A stretch of 64,000 bases of DNA, taken from Lacibacter sediminis (lineage in GTDB: Bacteria; Bacteroidota; Bacteroidia; Chitinophagales; Chitinophagaceae). Where the stretch lies: assembly GCF_014168535.1 (NCBI RefSeq), contig NZ_CP060007.1, forward strand, positions 3,658,001 to 3,722,000, in the 5' to 3' direction. Shown one piece after another: positions 43,249 through 50,883 of this stretch. Each line of letters begins with the position of its first letter. Position 1 is the first letter of the stretch. The translations under genes and the position numbers were made by a program. The notes under the pieces are model-generated. The model saw only the letters and a program-made list of their open reading frames with translations. It was not told the origin of the DNA and did no database searches.

Positions 43249-44619
43249 TTATTTATTCCAGCCAAACAGATCATTACCGTTTGCATAGATGAGCAATCCG
43301 AAAAGGATCACCATTCCAACGATCTGTGCATATTCTAAAAACTTCTCATTGGGTTTACGTCCGGTGATCATTTCAATCAACGTAAACAACACGTGACCGC
43401 CATCTAATGCAGGTATTGGCAACAGGTTCATAAAGGCAAGAATGATGCTGAACAAAGCAGTAATGCTCCAGAAACTTTCCCAATCCCAAACAGCAGGAAA
43501 GATCGAGCCCATTGATTTAAATCCACCGATACCTTTGTACGCTTCAGTATCAGGATTAAGAATAAGTTTGAACTGATCAATATAATCGCCAAGCTTGCGG
43601 AATGTTTTGCTTACACCGGCAGGAAATGATTCAAAGAAACCATAGCTGAGATGTTCTATTTTAATAACGCCCATATCAGCATATTGCTGATGTGTTAAAT
43701 AAGGAATCCCTGCTCTTCCTTCTTTATCAACTTTTGTTGTAAGCTGCAAGGTGTCGTTCTTACGTAAAACAGTCATTTGTGCTGTTGCATTTTTCTTTTG
43801 TTGAAAGAGTGGAGGCATTTCATCATAAAAAGAAACCGGCTTCCCATCTACTGCAACAATTTTATCATACTCCTGTAATCCCGCCTGTTTGCCAAATGCA
43901 GTATCCTTTGGATCGTATGCACCCACAACAGATGGTATGCGGTAAGCTAATAATCCTCTTCTTCTTTTACTTTCAACCAGTTTACCTACAAGACGAACAG
44001 GAATATTTACTTCCTGCGGCTTACCATTTCTCTCAACTAATATTGTTCCGCCTGACCCCGTAAGTACTTTCAGATTAAGATTTTCGAGATAGTCAATTGG
44101 CTGACCATTTACCTGCAGAATTTTATCACCATTACGCAAACCAATTTCACTCATCAACTTATCCTGTGTCCAGATACCATCTCTCATACTGTTCATTGGT
44201 ATTCTGTCTTCGCCCCACACAAATAAGATCATGGCGTAAATGATAAAAGCAAGCAACACATTCACCGTTACACCGCCAATCATAATGATCAAACGTTGCC
44301 AGGCCGGTTTGCTTCTGAATTCCCAATCCTGCGCAGGAAGTTTCATGGCTTCTTTATCCATGCTTTCGTCGATCATTCCTGAAATTTTTACATAGCCGCC
44401 TAATGGCAACCAGCCGATACCGTATTCGGTTTCACCTACTTTCTTTTTGAACAAAGAGAACCATGGATCGAAGAAGAGATAGAATTTTTCAACACGGCAT
44501 TTGAACCAACGGGCAGTAATGTAATGACCGAATTCATGAAACACAATAAGGATAGAAAGAGACAGTAATAATTGTGCTGCTTTTATCCCGAATTCGGCCC
44601 AGTTAATTGCTAACAACAT
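43249..44619 (-). CDS. rseP: RIP metalloprotease RseP (site-2 protease)
   Basis: 456-residue inner-membrane zinc protease. The active-site motif His28-Glu29-Phe-Gly-His32 is in the first membrane helix, and the C-terminal NLLPIPALDGGH provides the third ligand. Two PDZ-like regions lie in the periplasmic middle (NGDKILQVNGQPIDYLEN and EYDKIVAVDGKPVSFYDE). It cleaves membrane-bound anti-sigma factors and signal-peptide remnants. It lies 94 bases downstream of dxr, a common dxr-rseP arrangement. Confidence 0.95.
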   Translation of the reverse strand: MLLAINWAEFGIKAAQLLLSLSILIVFHEFGHYITARWFKCRVEKFYLFFDPWFSLFKKKVGETEYGIGWLPLGGYVKISGMIDESMDKEAMKLPAQDWEFRSKPAWQRLIIMIGGVTVNVLLAFIIYAMILFVWGEDRIPMNSMRDGIWTQDKLMSEIGLRNGDKILQVNGQPIDYLENLNLKVLTGSGGTILVERNGKPQEVNIPVRLVGKLVESKRRRGLLAYRIPSVVGAYDPKDTAFGKQAGLQEYDKIVAVDGKPVSFYDEMPPLFQQKKNATAQMTVLRKNDTLQLTTKVDKEGRAGIPYLTHQQYADMGVIKIEHLSYGFFESFPAGVSKTFRKLGDYIDQFKLILNPDTEAYKGIGGFKSMGSIFPAVWDWESFWSITALFSIILAFMNLLPIPALDGGHVLFTLIEMITGRKPNEKFLEYAQIVGMVILFGLLIYANGNDLFGWNK

Positions 44620-44713
44620 AGTTAATAAATTAGTCCTTGTTTTTCACTTTTTTGATATGGAACCAGCAAATATCGCTGAAAAAAGGAAGGTTACTCAGAA
44701 TTTTTTGTGAATG

Positions 44714-45880
44714 TTAGAGTTGAATAAGTGAGGCTGTATAGTTGCGGGCTTCAGCATCACTTTCGAAATATTCATCAAGCGTTGGCTTGGCAATAAACGG
44801 GACATGATTCATTGTTTTTTCAATGATATCTGTCATGTCTAAGAACCCTACCCTGTTTTTCAGGAAAGCCCATACCGCAATTTCATTTGCTGCATTCATG
44901 ATACACGGTAGATTGCCGCCTTTTTGCAACGCATCGATGGCCAACGCCAGGTTACGGAATGTTTTAAGATCGGGTTCTTCAAACGAAAGTGTATTGATCT
45001 TTTTAAAATCGTAACGTGGAAAATTATTAGCAAGACGCTGTGGAAACGACATGGCATATTGAATAGGCAACTTCATATCTGGCAAGCCCATTTGTGCCTT
45101 AATACTTCCGTCTTCAAACTGCACCATGCTATGAATAATACTTTGTGGGTGGATGACAACCTGAATCTGCTCCGGTGCAAGATTGAACAACCATTTTGCT
45201 TCGATCATTTCCAAACCTTTGTTCATTAAGGTTGCTGAATCGATGGTGATCTTGGCACCCATGCTCCAGTTGGGATGTTGCAATGCATGATCACGTTTTA
45301 CATTGAGCAGGAAGTTTGGTTTCCTTCCACGGAACGGTCCACCACTTGCAGTGAGAATAATTTTATCGATTTTATTACGATGTTCACCAACCAAACATTG
45401 AAAAATAGCGGAGTGTTCGCTATCAACCGGTATGATGGGCACACGGTTTTCAACCGCTTTCTGCATAACGATATCACCTGCCACTACCAAAGTCTCTTTG
45501 TTGGCTAATGCAATTGCTTTTTTATTTTCGATGGCCCTTAGTGTAGGTTTTAATCCTGCAAAACCAACAATAGCCGCAAGCATCATATCATAGGTATCAA
45601 AAGCGGCAGCTTCTTCCAGTGATTGCTCACCGGTAAACACTTTTACATCAGTTGAAGCCAATGCCTGTTTTACTTTCTCGTATTTCTTTTCGTCAACAAT
45701 TACAACTGCGTTGGGATTAAACTGCAACGCTTGCTTTACCAACAGTTCATCGTTGGTATGTGCGGTGAGAATTTCTACCTCAAATAGTTCGGGATTTGCT
45801 TCAATTACATCAAGCGCCTGCGTTCCAATGGAACCGGTTGAACCAAATATTGCGATGCGTTTCTTTTGTTGTTCCTGCAT
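44714..45880 (-). CDS. dxr: 1-deoxy-D-xylulose 5-phosphate reductoisomerase
   Basis: 388 residues from the ATG at 45880; longer upstream frames overlap the previous gene and precede the conserved start. NADPH site RIAIFGSTGSIGTQALDVI, ANKETLVVAGDIV, PVDSEHSAIFQ (metal Asp/Glu), ILTASGGPFRG, LMNKGLEMIEA and HPQSIIHSMVQFEDGS are all present. Second step of the MEP isoprenoid pathway, in the cytoplasm. A TAGGTTTG -7 element (45905-45912) lies in the gap before it, so it can be transcribed separately from the GH3-type gene. Confidence 0.97.
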   Translation of the reverse strand: MQEQQKKRIAIFGSTGSIGTQALDVIEANPELFEVEILTAHTNDELLVKQALQFNPNAVVIVDEKKYEKVKQALASTDVKVFTGEQSLEEAAAFDTYDMMLAAIVGFAGLKPTLRAIENKKAIALANKETLVVAGDIVMQKAVENRVPIIPVDSEHSAIFQCLVGEHRNKIDKIILTASGGPFRGRKPNFLLNVKRDHALQHPNWSMGAKITIDSATLMNKGLEMIEAKWLFNLAPEQIQVVIHPQSIIHSMVQFEDGSIKAQMGLPDMKLPIQYAMSFPQRLANNFPRYDFKKINTLSFEEPDLKTFRNLALAIDALQKGGNLPCIMNAANEIAVWAFLKNRVGFLDMTDIIEKTMNHVPFIAKPTLDEYFESDAEARNYTASLIQL

Positions 45881-45904
45881 AATCTGGGAGTGGAATGGTA
45901 GCTG

Positions 45905-45912
45905 CAAACCTA
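45905..45912 (-). promoter_or_regulatory. -7 element TAGGTTTG upstream of dxr
   Basis: Perfect TAnnTTTG on the minus strand, followed by CAGCTACC, 24 bases before the dxr ATG. No clear TTG is seen at the -33 position. Confidence 0.45.
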
Positions 45913-45951
45913 TTGGAAAAACAGTTACATAATTATCCGGCTTCGTTCGTT

Positions 45952-47448
45952 TTAGTTTTCTACCCACTTCATTAGCTCATCAGCGATCTTGCGATCGTTA
46001 CTGAGACGTGGCACTTTATTTTGTCCGCCCAATTTACCGATACTTTTCATGTAATCGATAAATCCATTCTTTTTAACGGGTGTGATCTTTAAAGGTTGTA
46101 AAATATTTCCAACAATCAGATCATCATAATAAATATTCTTATCACGGAGATTATTGTTGAGCCTTGCAGCAAACTGCTCAAGGTTTTGCGGTTGATGTTC
46201 AAACTCAATAAACCATTCGTGGTAACTCTTTCCTTCACCTTGCTGGATCATTGGCGCCACGGTAAACTCGGTAATATGAATGTTTTCCTCCGTTGCTGCT
46301 TTCATTAAGCTTTGCTCCACTTCTTCACCAATCACATGTTCGCCAAAAGCAGAGATATAATGTTTAATACGGCCTGTAACAACCAGTCGGTAAGGATTCG
46401 TGGAAACAAACTTCACCGTATCACCAAGATTATAAGACCAAAGTCCGGCGTTGCTGTTGATGATGAGGGCATAGTTTTCGCCCACTTTCACATCACGAAG
46501 CGATAACCGGGTCGGGTTTTCGTTATGAATTTCGGCAGCAGGCACAAACTCATAGAAAATGCCATCATTTGTATTTAATAGTAATCCTTCTGCTTCCTGC
46601 GAATCCTGGAAGGCGAAGAAACCTTCACTGGCCGGGAACACCTCGATGGTATCTACTTTCCGGCCAATACTTTCGAAAAGCTTGGCTTTATAGGGCTCAA
46701 AATTCACCCCGCCTTGTATCATCACATCAAAATTGGGGAAGATGTCCCCTACTTTTTTACCAGTTCGGCGGATAAGCTCATCAAAATACATCTGCATCCA
46801 TGGTGGAATACCACTGATGAGGGTCATATTCTGGTTGATGGTTTCATCAACGATCTTGCCCAACTTGGTTTCCCAATCCTCAATACAATTGGTTTCGTAA
46901 GAAGGCAGTTGGTTGGTGCGGAGGTATTTGGGGATGAGGTGATTTGAAATGCCACTTAATCTACCGGTCGGGATGTTTCCTACCCTTTCCAGTTCCGGAG
47001 AACCTGACAAAAAAATAAGTTTCCCATCAAAAAAACGGGTGTTCCCGGTTTCAGAGGCATAACAAAGAGCGGCGTTTCTTGCCGTACCGAAATGATTTCC
47101 AACTGATTCTTTGGTAATCGGGATATATTTCACCCCGCTTGTTGTACCGGAAGTTTTGGCGAAATACATCGGCATTCCCTTCCATAAAACATTGTGTTTG
47201 CCTTCGATGATCTTATCGATCCACGGGCGGATTTGCTCATAATCCCTGATTGGAACAGCCTGTTTATATTCATCGTAGCCATTTACTTTGGCCAAACCCA
47301 GCTCTTTTCCATACTCCGTGTCCTTACCGGTTTTGAGGAGTTGCTTCAGGATCTGATCCTGATCGGCAAGGGCCGTGAGCTTATTTTTTTGGATCGATTT
47401 ATAGATATAGCCTGCAAATGGCTTGGCAAGCACTGATTTAATTTTCAT
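45952..47448 (-). CDS. GH3 family acyl-acid-amido synthetase-like protein
   Basis: 498 residues from the ATG at 47448; a GTG 21 bases upstream is less likely. Family motifs of GH3 (auxin-responsive promoter protein; ANL adenylating fold): FAKTSGTTSGVKYIPIT (ATP/AMP loop), VFPASEGFFAF, and YRLVVTGRIKHYISAFGEHVIGEEVE. Plant members conjugate acids to amino acids; bacterial members are largely uncharacterised. No plant-hormone genes are present. It lies upstream of dxr on the same strand and divergent from rplU. Confidence 0.92.
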   Translation of the reverse strand: MKIKSVLAKPFAGYIYKSIQKNKLTALADQDQILKQLLKTGKDTEYGKELGLAKVNGYDEYKQAVPIRDYEQIRPWIDKIIEGKHNVLWKGMPMYFAKTSGTTSGVKYIPITKESVGNHFGTARNAALCYASETGNTRFFDGKLIFLSGSPELERVGNIPTGRLSGISNHLIPKYLRTNQLPSYETNCIEDWETKLGKIVDETINQNMTLISGIPPWMQMYFDELIRRTGKKVGDIFPNFDVMIQGGVNFEPYKAKLFESIGRKVDTIEVFPASEGFFAFQDSQEAEGLLLNTNDGIFYEFVPAAEIHNENPTRLSLRDVKVGENYALIINSNAGLWSYNLGDTVKFVSTNPYRLVVTGRIKHYISAFGEHVIGEEVEQSLMKAATEENIHITEFTVAPMIQQGEGKSYHEWFIEFEHQPQNLEQFAARLNNNLRDKNIYYDDLIVGNILQPLKITPVKKNGFIDYMKSIGKLGGQNKVPRLSNDRKIADELMKWVEN

Positions 47449-47470
47449 TCCGAAACCCAGTTTGAGCACA

Positions 47471-47478
47471 CAAATGTA
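47471..47478 (-). promoter_or_regulatory. -7 element TACATTTG upstream of the GH3-type gene
   Basis: Perfect TAnnTTTG on the minus strand, 22 bases before the ATG. The nearest TTTG upstream is only 12 bases away, so the -33 element is unclear. Confidence 0.4.
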
Positions 47479-47534
47479 GCTTTACCAGCTCAAAGCATCC
47501 CGTTAAAATAGGGGCAAATTTTTTAGGTTGAAAC

Positions 47535-47566
47535 TTGTTTTCAAAGCAATTTTATCCCTACCTTTG
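47535..47566 (+). promoter_or_regulatory. rplU-rpmA promoter (TTG-N21-TACCTTTG)
   Basis: TTG at 47535-47537 and perfect -7 element TACCTTTG at 47559-47566 with 21 bases between, followed by CAGCCC. It lies 21 bases before the rplU ATG, giving a short leader. Confidence 0.75.
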
Positions 47567-47587
47567 CAGCCCTAATATTGGAAAGTT

Positions 47588-47890
47588 ATGTTTGCAGTAG
47601 TTAAAATAGCCGGTCAGCAATTTAAAGTTTCAGAAGGTCAGAGCCTGTACGTTCCTCACATTGAAGGTAACGCCGGCGATCAAGTTGAGTTTTCTGATGT
47701 ATTATATGTTGACACAGATGGAAAGATCAGTGTTGGTGCTGATGCAAAAGTGAAAGTGAAAGCAGAGATCGTTGCTGAAAGAAAAGGCAAAACAGTGATC
47801 GCTTTTAAAATGAAACGTCGTAAAGGTTTCCGTAAAAAGAAAGGTCACCGTACGCTTTATACACACATCAAAGTAACTGGTATTGCATAA
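47588..47890 (+). CDS. rplU: 50S ribosomal protein L21
   Basis: 100 residues, normal length. MFAVVKIAGQQFKV at the start and KMKRRKGFRKKKGHR near the end are diagnostic. It binds 23S rRNA in the large subunit. First gene of the usual rplU-rpmA pair, with a strong promoter just upstream. Confidence 0.98.
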   Translation: MFAVVKIAGQQFKVSEGQSLYVPHIEGNAGDQVEFSDVLYVDTDGKISVGADAKVKVKAEIVAERKGKTVIAFKMKRRKGFRKKKGHRTLYTHIKVTGIA

Positions 47891-47945
47891 AATTTGAAGT
47901 TGAGCTTCAGATTTTAAAATTCTAAAATTTTCAAATTCTTATAAA

Positions 47946-48212
47946 ATGGCACATAAAAAGGGTGAAGGTAGTGTAAAGAATGGTCGTGATTCACAAAGCA
48001 AACGCCTTGGTGTGAAGATCTATGGTGGTCAACCAGCAGCATCTGGTAACATCATTATTCGTCAGCGTGGAACCGTGTATCACCCAGGTAAAAACGTTGG
48101 TGTTGGTAAAGACTTTACCATCTTTGCATTAGCTGATGGTGTTGTAGAATTTAAAAAAGGTAAGAACAATAAGACTTTCGTTTCTGTTGCCCCGGTTGAA
48201 GCAGGTGCTTAA
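47946..48212 (+). CDS. rpmA: 50S ribosomal protein L27
   Basis: 88 residues. [20 protein letters not shown] and [19 protein letters not shown] are family signatures. The N-terminus has the direct MAHKKG start without the cleaved extension found in Firmicutes. It follows rplU by 55 bases. Confidence 0.98.
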   Translation: MAHKKGEGSVKNGRDSQSKRLGVKIYGGQPAASGNIIIRQRGTVYHPGKNVGVGKDFTIFALADGVVEFKKGKNNKTFVSVAPVEAGA

Positions 48213-48289
48213 AAAAATTTTTTTAAATAGAAAATTTTTTTATTTTTACTCTGTTAAGTTTTTTTACTAACTATTAAATTCTAAAAAAA

Positions 48290-48430
48290 ATGGCAACAAA
48301 AAAGAAAGCCGCTAAAAAAGCTGCTCCTAAAAAAGCTGCGAAAAAAGCCGCTCCTAAAAAGAAAGCTGCTAAAAAAGCTGCTCCGAAGAAGAAAGCTGCT
48401 CCGAAGAAGAAAGCTGCTAAGAAAAAATAA
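48290..48430 (+). CDS. Lysine/alanine-rich histone H1-like miniprotein
   Basis: 46 residues made almost only of Lys, Ala and Pro: MATKKKAAKKAAP followed by repeats of (A)PKKKAAKKA. This is like the C-terminal tail of histone H1 and bacterial Hc1-type or AlgP-type proteins, and implies non-specific nucleic-acid binding. Preceded by an A-run directly before the ATG. It lies 77 bases after rpmA and ends with a strong terminator, so it may be read from the rplU promoter as well as its own. Composition and a clean start and stop argue for a real gene; function is inferred. Confidence 0.8.
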   Translation: MATKKKAAKKAAPKKAAKKAAPKKKAAKKAAPKKKAAPKKKAAKKK

Positions 48431-48452
48431 GATTCTAACGAATCCAAAAAGA

Positions 48453-48477
48453 AACCTCCTGTTTACAGGAGGTTTTT
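48453..48477. terminator. Bidirectional terminator between the H1-like gene and ftsY
   Basis: Stem AACCTCCTG / CAGGAGGTT with 4-base loop, T-run on the plus side and A-run on the left, so it can serve the plus-strand H1-like gene and the minus-strand ftsY. Confidence 0.9.
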
Positions 48478-48500
48478 ATTTTTCAGTACTGTTTGTAGTT

Positions 48501-49466
48501 TTACTTTTTTAGATTGAAAAGGCTGTCTGCAAACTCGTGTTTATCGAACACCAACAGATCTTCCACTTTCTCCCCCACACCAATGAACTTAACAGGTATC
48601 TTAAACTGGTGAGCAATTGCCAATACAACTCCACCTTTAGCAGTACCATCAAGCTTTGTGATCACTAAACCGGTTACATCAGTAGCTGCAGTAAAATGCT
48701 TTGCCTGCTCAATAGCGTTCTGCCCGGTTGAGCCATCAAGCACCAATAACACATCATGTGGTGCATCAGGAATTACTTTTTGTATCACCCGTTTGATCTT
48801 GCTCAGTTCCTCCATCAGATGAGTTTTGGTATGAAGTCGACCGGCCGTATCGATGATCAACACATCAATATCTTTTGCAACGGCACTGCTTACCGCATCA
48901 AACGCAACAGAAGCAGGGTCACTTCCCATCTCCCGTTTTACAATTGGTACACCTGCACGTTCGCTCCAGATCGTTAACTGATCAACCGCTGCTGCACGAA
49001 ACGTATCTGCTGCTCCAAGCATTACTTTTTTACCAGCCTGTGTAAAATGATGAGCGAGTTTGCCAATGGTTGTTGTTTTACCAACACCATTCACACCAAC
49101 CACCATCAATACAAATGGTCTTTTACCTGCAGGCAGATCAAAGTTGGAGTAAGTTGTATCTGCAGGAGCATCAACCAAAATATTTTCAATCTCCTGTTGA
49201 AGAATGGAGTTAAGCTCAGATGTATTGATGTATTTATCTTTTGCAACACGTGCTTCAATGCGTTCAATAATTTCAACGGTAGTTTCGATACCCACATCAG
49301 CACTTACCAATGCTTCTTCCAGGTTATCGAGTACTTCTGCATCAACAGTGCTTTTTCCTGCAACTGCTCTTGCAATCTTACCGAGAAATCCTTCCTTGGT
49401 TTTTTCAAGTCCCTGATCCAGGCTTTCTTTCTCTTTCTTTCCGAATAGCTTACCAAAAAATCCCAT
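48501..49466 (-). CDS. ftsY: Signal recognition particle receptor FtsY
   Basis: 321 residues with a short charged N-terminus rather than the long acidic A domain of E. coli. NG-domain motifs: GVNGVGKTTTIGKLA (G1), DTFRAAAVDQL, DTAGRLHTKTHLMEEL (G3), TKLDGTAKGG (G4) and GVGEKVEDL. GTPase that docks SRP-bound ribosomes at the membrane. It is separated from the upstream DUF4295 gene by a terminator. Confidence 0.97.
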   Translation of the reverse strand: MGFFGKLFGKKEKESLDQGLEKTKEGFLGKIARAVAGKSTVDAEVLDNLEEALVSADVGIETTVEIIERIEARVAKDKYINTSELNSILQQEIENILVDAPADTTYSNFDLPAGKRPFVLMVVGVNGVGKTTTIGKLAHHFTQAGKKVMLGAADTFRAAAVDQLTIWSERAGVPIVKREMGSDPASVAFDAVSSAVAKDIDVLIIDTAGRLHTKTHLMEELSKIKRVIQKVIPDAPHDVLLVLDGSTGQNAIEQAKHFTAATDVTGLVITKLDGTAKGGVVLAIAHQFKIPVKFIGVGEKVEDLLVFDKHEFADSLFNLKK

Positions 49467-49512
49467 CGTTTATGTTTTACATTACAATATTACAATGAAC
49501 CACGAAGAGTAT

Positions 49513-49558
49513 AAAAACAACAAAGCCGCTCCATGTTTAAGAACTTGGAACAGCTTTG
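49513..49558 (-). terminator. Terminator after the rpmB-rpmG-DUF4295 operon
   Basis: Minus strand: 13-bp stem CAAAGCTGTTCCA / TGGAGCGGCTTTG with two G-U pairs and a 12-base loop, followed by TTGTTTTTAT. It lies between DUF4295 and ftsY. Confidence 0.85.
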
Positions 49559-49580
49559 TAATATACTGATCAGGTATAAG

Positions 49581-49754
49581 TTATTTTTGAGCCAGGTAAT
49601 CTTTCACCTTATCCTTGTGCACAATTTGCTCCTTAAAGGTATATGCACCAGATTTAGGACTGCGTACGGCCCTGATTACTTTTGTCCAGTTTTTAGATTC
49701 TGCCGCTGCTTTAGCGTCTTTAATCTTTGCGTTCTTTGAAGCTGCTTTTGCCAT
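49581..49754 (-). CDS. DUF4295 family small basic protein
   Basis: 57 residues: MAKAASKNAKIKDAKAAAES, then KNWTKVIRAVRSPKSGAY and a Lys-rich end. This matches the short DUF4295 proteins found next to rpmG and rpmB throughout Bacteroidota. The basic composition and operon suggest association with the ribosome or RNA, but function is not known. It starts 60 bases after rpmG. Confidence 0.88.
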   Translation of the reverse strand: MAKAASKNAKIKDAKAAAESKNWTKVIRAVRSPKSGAYTFKEQIVHKDKVKDYLAQK

Positions 49755-49814
49755 GACTTCTTAATTTTTAACCCGGTGGGTCAGTTTGAGTAATTCAAAT
49801 GTGCACGAAACACA

Positions 49815-49997
49815 TTATTTGATTTCTTTGTGCGTCGTTACTTTTTTCAAAATTGGGTTGAATTTTTTCAACTCCAGACGCTCCGGTGTGTTCTTTTTAT
49901 TCTTGGTGGTGATATAACGACTTGTACCAGCCTGACCTGAAGTCTTGTGCTCTGTACATTCCAGGATCACCTGAACACGATTACCTTTCTTTGCCAT
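49815..49997 (-). CDS. rpmG: 50S ribosomal protein L33
   Basis: 60 residues. [18 protein letters not shown] and [18 protein letters not shown] match L33. The zinc-binding Cys pairs of the C+ form are absent (only one Cys), so this is the C- form. Second gene of the rpmB-rpmG-DUF4295 operon. Confidence 0.97.
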   Translation of the reverse strand: MAKKGNRVQVILECTEHKTSGQAGTSRYITTKNKKNTPERLELKKFNPILKKVTTHKEIK

Positions 49998-50021
49998 TTT
50001 AGCTCGATTTAAATATGCTTA

Positions 50022-50258
50022 TTAAATATGTTCTCCTCTTGCTCTTAACTCCTTCACTACATTGTACAATCCTCTTTTATTGATGGTACGGATAGCTTCT
50101 GTAGAAACTTTAAGTGTAACCCACTTATCTTCTTCAGCCAGGAAGAAACGCTTTGTTTGCAGGTTAGGCAAAAAACGACGCTTTGTCTTAATATTTGAGT
50201 GCGACACCTTGTTTCCACCAACCGGCACTTTTCCTGTAAGCTGACAAACTCTAGCCAT
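50022..50258 (-). CDS. rpmB: 50S ribosomal protein L28
   Basis: 78 residues. [20 protein letters not shown] and [18 protein letters not shown] are family signatures. First gene of the operon with rpmG and DUF4295; a perfect -7 element lies 20 bases upstream. Confidence 0.98.
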   Translation of the reverse strand: MARVCQLTGKVPVGGNKVSHSNIKTKRRFLPNLQTKRFFLAEEDKWVTLKVSTEAIRTINKRGLYNVVKELRARGEHI

Positions 50259-50278
50259 GATACAAATTTTTTGGACGG

Positions 50279-50286
50279 CAAAGGTA
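50279..50286 (-). promoter_or_regulatory. -7 element TACCTTTG of the rpmB operon
   Basis: Perfect TAnnTTTG on the minus strand, followed by CCGTCC, 20 bases before the rpmB ATG. The expected -33 TTG is degenerate. Confidence 0.6.
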
Positions 50287-50354
50287 GGAGAATTTGGCTA
50301 AAAAATTGAAATAAAATCTGTTTTTTCTTTGAAGGATTTGGCCTTCAGGCCAAC

Positions 50355-50388
50355 TTGTGCAAAACTCGGGCATATTTGCATAGGTTTG
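50355..50388 (+). promoter_or_regulatory. OsmC-family gene promoter (TTG-N23-TAGGTTTG)
   Basis: TTG at 50355-50357 and -7 element TAGGTTTG at 50381-50388, spaced by 23 bases, followed by CAGGC; 21 bases before the ATG. Confidence 0.6.
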
Positions 50389-50409
50389 CAGGCTAAATAA
50401 CAGAATTTC

Positions 50410-50826
50410 ATGGCAGATCATAAAGTAATTACCCGTTTTGAAGGCGGTATGCGCTTCAGCAGCCAACTCGATGAGCACACAATTATCATAGATACACCTG
50501 TAAACGACGGTGGCACTAATATGGGGCCCCGACCGAAAAAACTTATGCTCTCTTCCCTTGCCGGCTGTACCGGTATAGATGTGGTGGGGATGCTCAACAA
50601 GATGCGGGTTGAGTTTAGCGATTTCAGCATGGATATTGAAGCGGACCTGAGCGAAGACTCCCCCAAAACCTACACTGACGTTAAGATCACGTATATCATT
50701 AAGGTAAAAGAAGACGATCAGGGAAAAGTGAAGAAAGCGGTTACTCTTTCCAAAGAAAAATACTGCGGGGTTAGTGCCATGTTCAGTCAGTTTGCTGATA
50801 TGGATTACGAGATCCTTTTTCTCTGA
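50410..50826 (+). CDS. OsmC family protein
   Basis: 138 residues. The Ohr/OsmC fold is shown by GGTNMGPRPKKLMLSSLAGCTGIDVVGMLNKM with the conserved Cys in Ala-Gly-Cys-Thr, and VTLSKEKYCGVSAMF carrying the second Cys. It could reduce hydroperoxides with these two cysteines, though YhfA-like members have no proven peroxidase activity. Transcribed alone, 57 bases before mutS. Confidence 0.92.
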   Translation: MADHKVITRFEGGMRFSSQLDEHTIIIDTPVNDGGTNMGPRPKKLMLSSLAGCTGIDVVGMLNKMRVEFSDFSMDIEADLSEDSPKTYTDVKITYIIKVKEDDQGKVKKAVTLSKEKYCGVSAMFSQFADMDYEILFL

Positions 50827-50849
50827 TAAAAGTCTGAACAATTAATCTG

Positions 50850-50878
50850 TTGCTGAACAATCTGCTTCCTTATTTTTG
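50850..50878 (+). promoter_or_regulatory. mutS promoter (TTG-N18-TATTTTTG)
   Basis: TTG at 50850-50852 and perfect -7 element TATTTTTG at 50871-50878, followed by CCGCC and the ATG at 50884. The start of transcription would fall at or next to the start codon. Confidence 0.6.
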
Positions 50879-50883
50879 CCGCC

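Noticed and set aside
50251..50841. 196-codon minus-strand open frame opposite the OsmC-family gene
   Set aside because: Antisense to the OsmC-family gene and covers two promoters; no family resemblance.
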